From Camelus bactrianus (lineage: Eukaryota; Chordata; Mammalia; Artiodactyla; Camelidae), in NCBI RefSeq assembly GCF_048773025.1, contig NC_133547.1:37408004-37472003 (forward strand): a stretch of DNA of 64,000 bases, in the 5' to 3' direction. Below the pieces are notes generated by a model. It made no database searches. It saw only the letters and a program-made list of their open reading frames with translations, and was not told the origin of the DNA. The position numbers and the translations under genes were made by a program. Below are positions 60,876 through 64,000 of the stretch, piece after piece. Each line of letters starts with the position of its first letter. Position 1 is the first letter of the stretch.

Positions 60876-61689
60876 ATCTGACTCCAAAATGCATGAGAAC
60901 CATGTAATGATTCACATGAAACGATCTTCTAACTCAAGAAAAAATAACGTGGAAGCATGTTTCTAGTTAAATGTTAATAACGCTATCTACTACAGGTTCA
61001 CAAGGTTAATTTTTCCTACTAAATTGTGCTCTAACAAATAAGAAATTACAAGAAGAGAAAAAAAATATAGGCAAAAAAGGGCCTGTATTATTTAACACCA
61101 GACCCGGTCCCTTACAACATTTCAATTATTAACATGATCATCAAAGTCAATGTCCAGAGACTACATTCTACTTGCAACTTCGTTTTATCATGCAGCTCAA
61201 CTCCAGAGAAATGCTTCTAGCACAAAATGAACTGCCTAGATTATCTTCCTCCTAGAGTCCAAAACATCCCTTCCTACCATCTCCAGGGTATTTAAGAAGA
61301 GAGAGTTTGAGGTTGAGAGATCAGTGAGCTTGCCAGAGGATATCTCACAGTCAGTAAAACGGCGTTTGAGAACCTCCTCTTTCCTTCCTGAGGCTTCTAG
61401 ACCACAAGAATTTTCCTCTCTCTCTGAGAACAAATAAAAGAATGAAGATGTTACGTGGTATGTTCCAGTTCAGAAAACAACGTCTGCAAAAAGGTTTTAG
61501 AGAACATCTTTCTCTGTTATAAAAGCATTGAAAGAAACATCAATAAAACTTTTGATTTAAAAAGATTATGAAGAAGTGATGAACAAAGTCAGATTTGATC
61601 ATTTCAGAAGATCCGATCTTCAGTAGTTTTAATTATGCAGATGCATACTTTGGTTTTATTATGCGCAACTGCTACAAGAATGCTCTTGC
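60876..61689. other. Unrecognised sequence
   Basis: No landmark. Confidence 0.4.
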
Positions 61690-61965
61690 ATTGGAAAGTC
61701 AGCTTAATGTAATGGTTAGCAGCATAGCCATCTCTAGAATCAGACACCTTGGTTTGAATCCTGACTGTTCTTCCTAGCAGCTATATACTCTAGGCCAGGA
61801 TTTTTAAGTCTCTGTGCCTCCATTTCTATACATGTAACATTGTTATCACATTAATGAAAATCTCCTCAGAGCGTTGTTTGGAGTATGAGTACTTAAATAA
61901 TTTAATAGAAGTAAAGCACTTAGAACAGGGAAGGGCATGTCGTATGCTCTATGCCAGCTAAGCCT
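61690..61965 (+). repeat. MIR SINE relic, near full length
   Basis: 'gtaatggttagcagcatagc', 'ccttggtttgaatcctgact', 'gtctctgtgcctccatttct' and 'gtaaagcacttagaacaggg' run in MIR order. The 'ggtttgaatcc' part is the decayed tRNA-derived box B. Confidence 0.85.
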
Positions 61966-62289
61966 GTATGTGAACTATTAGTAATTCTCTTTCCTTTCTT
62001 CCTCATTGGTTTGCATCCCACTCAAGAAGCCAGTATTCATTATATCATTACATGATCTGCATAGGTCCTTTAGTCTTCAAAACCAAGAATTCCTCAGTTT
62101 GAGGCACAGAATCCTGAACTGAAATGTCCGTCCTATATTTAGTGATAGAAATGTAATTATCCAGGATATTGTGGAAAGGATAGGAAACAACCCTAATTTT
62201 TCTTTGAAATTACAAGAATTGTCATTTTGCTACCTATTTACCTGTTGCAGATGTCTCAGTGATAAACTAATATCTAAAGACTGCTTTGA
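61966..62289. other. Unrecognised sequence
   Basis: No landmark. Confidence 0.4.
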
Positions 62290-62485
62290 TTATGCGTGCA
62301 TGTGTGTAATGACCATTCTATGCCAACCACTATGCTGACTGTTTCATATATATCATAACAATCGAATAAGGATGTATTATTTGCCCCATTTTACAAACAG
62401 AGAAACAAATTCTTGAAGGTAAATGTGTGTCATGTCAATGGTAGACATGACTCTGGGATTTGACTCCAAAATCCATGCCTAAATC
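62290..62485 (-). repeat. MIR-family relic, antisense
   Basis: 'ttctatgccaaccactatgc', 'gccccattttacaaacagag' and 'ctctgggatttgactccaaa' are the reverse of MIR. Confidence 0.75.
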
Positions 62486-62985
62486 TGAAAATTATAATAG
62501 CAAAATATAAATGAAAGAAACTCATATAGCTGTATTAAAGTTTATAGAATTATATAAAACCAGTTTCTCATTTGTTTTGCAAATATACATGGATTATTCC
62601 CCACTGGATGGTTATTTTTGACCTTACTCATTAAGAGAGAATATTTAAATTAATGTAAGATAGAACACAAGGGCAAAGGACCCTGAACTGAAGGATAAGA
62701 GACCTTACTCTCTATGGGAATTTGATGATAATTTTTTAAATTAAAAGACCTCAGTTTCCTCAAGTTGAAAGCAGAGTGCTAGACCTTTTTTAAAAATAAT
62801 GTTCTAAACTCAGGTGATGATACACAAAAAATATGGGTTACTGGATTTGTTTTACATATTGGTCTTGGAATTATGTAAAATATTTCTTTCAGAAAAATGG
62901 AACTTTTTTTAAAAGGTCAACAGAGTAATTTATACAGAATCAGTTACCCAAAAGGGTCAAGAAATATCTCTTGAGTCAGTTAAGA
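62486..62985. other. Unrecognised AT-rich sequence
   Basis: No landmark. Confidence 0.4.
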
Positions 62986-63180
62986 TGTTAAAACATTTTA
63001 TATGAATTTCCCCACATAATATTCCCTGATATCATGCTCTCATTTATTATTATTCCAATTTTACTGAAAGGAAACTGAAGTTCAAAAAGGTAAACTAAAT
63101 ATCCAAGGTACAGAGCCAATAAACAGTGGAACAAGGTTTCAGAACCAAGTCTGTCAGAATCCATATTATTTCTACCCCAC
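62986..63180 (-). repeat. MIR-family relic, antisense
   Basis: 'ttccaattttactgaaagga', 'aactgaagttcaaaaaggta' and 'caaggtacagagccaataaa' are the reverse of MIR. Confidence 0.7.
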
Positions 63181-64000
63181 TTATTATGTCCTTCTGCAGT
63201 GATTAAAAAAGCATGAAGGCTGAGTTAGTTTGAGTTAATTCTACTGACAAAACAGAGGCATCTTTTTTAGGGGAAGAACCCCTTATAGGAACATATTATT
63301 GTTTCATCAATATACACGTTGTTTAATGTGGGGAAATCTACTATTAATGCTGACTGTTCATAGCATTTTCATTTGAAATGCTATTCTCCTAGTCATTTCC
63401 TTAGCAATTACTGGTTCTAATTCCTACTGTCTAATTGTTTATCTGACATCTCCTGGAGACAATCAGTGAAATATCAGCTGCCTTGTCTGAAAGAGAATAT
63501 TTAGTGGGCAACCAGATGGATGCAGATGGTGGTAGACTTGACCTCAACCTCCACAGTGAAAAACTCTACTTGAGCTAACATAAGTAATGTGATCCCTCAT
63601 CCATCCACTCACTTTAATGGTAGCTAAATCTTATCTTCTCAAGGAGATGGCTATGTGATTAAAATGACTCCATTGTTTTTTTCTAGTTTACAGAGTTCTG
63701 TCTTTTCTCCATGTGTGAGATTTTTTTTATCTCCAATAATGATGACTGTATTCTTTTTACCTGAAAAACCACTGTCCTCCCACACAGAGGAGAAAGAAAT
63801 GCAGAACGTCTTTGGAATTGTTAGTAAAAAAAAAAACAAAAAAAACCAAAACTATTTATAAATATGGAACAAAAAGTTCTTTTTAACTACAGAATTAACT
63901 GCATTTGACTTAATTGTCATTAATAAAATTCTTAAGGGCCCATATCAGCTGTCAAATGTACTAAGTCTTAGACTGTTTTTGAAAAAGCTCATTAGTTGCA
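63181..64000. other. Unrecognised AT-rich sequence
   Basis: Contains an A-rich run at 63827-63850. No landmark otherwise. Confidence 0.4.

Noticed and set aside
61740-61775. tRNA-like 'ggtttgaatcc' box B
   Set aside because: It belongs to a MIR SINE. No cloverleaf can be drawn around it.
1-64000. CRISPR arrays, prokaryotic operons or phage genes
   Set aside because: No regularly spaced repeats of that type and no long coding frames. All content is vertebrate nuclear.

Overview
This window is a mammalian nuclear, repeat-rich, gene-poor, AT-rich segment. I find no protein-coding exon, tRNA, rRNA or CRISPR array that I can defend. What can be read is a fossil record of transposable elements, plus tracts with no recognisable content. 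The organism is a placental mammal: MIR, L2, MaLR LTRs and hAT-Charlie remnants are all present. The youngest L1 3' ends (11979-12385 and 33265-33472) have the sequence I associate with Cetartiodactyla. No bovine, pig or cetacean tRNA-derived SINE was seen, which makes a SINE-poor cetartiodactyl such as a camelid the best guess. That is an inference, not a proof.

Layout. 1-5.9 kb: a MIR, a long old L1 3' untranslated region, an antisense L1 3' end and unclassified old repeats. 6-7.3 kb: an antisense old L1 split by an MLT1-type LTR. 9.6-10.3 kb: a MER20-like hAT relic split by an unclassified insert. 10.9-13.4 kb: one antisense old L1 interrupted twice, by a 5'-truncated younger L1 and by a short L2-containing insert, both with good target-site duplications. 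16.5-23.4 kb: a HAL1 (half-L1), then an old L1 ORF2 piece into which a younger, internally deleted L1 (5' UTR to 3' end) has inserted. 23.4-35.8 kb: mostly plain sequence with MIRs, an antisense MLT1 LTR and an antisense L1 3' end. 35.8-43.6 kb: L2 and MIR relics, a TG-rich minisatellite, a GC-richer tract, an LTR-like tract and a MER5A. 45.9-55.5 kb: MER20, MIR, L2, an antisense MST/MLT1-like LTR, an antisense old L1, and a compact retrocopy with perfect target-site duplications at 55325-55510. 58-60.9 kb: an L1 3' UTR relic, a 2 kb antisense L1 with a long (AT)n, and an antisense L2. The last 3 kb has three MIRs.

No operon-like or gene-network statement can be made. The most informative signals are the nested insertions, which give a relative age order, and the 166 bp retrocopy of unknown origin. 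I saw no new multi-gene system. Repeat-family names come from memory of consensus sequences, and boundaries are accurate to a few tens of bases except where duplications pin them.
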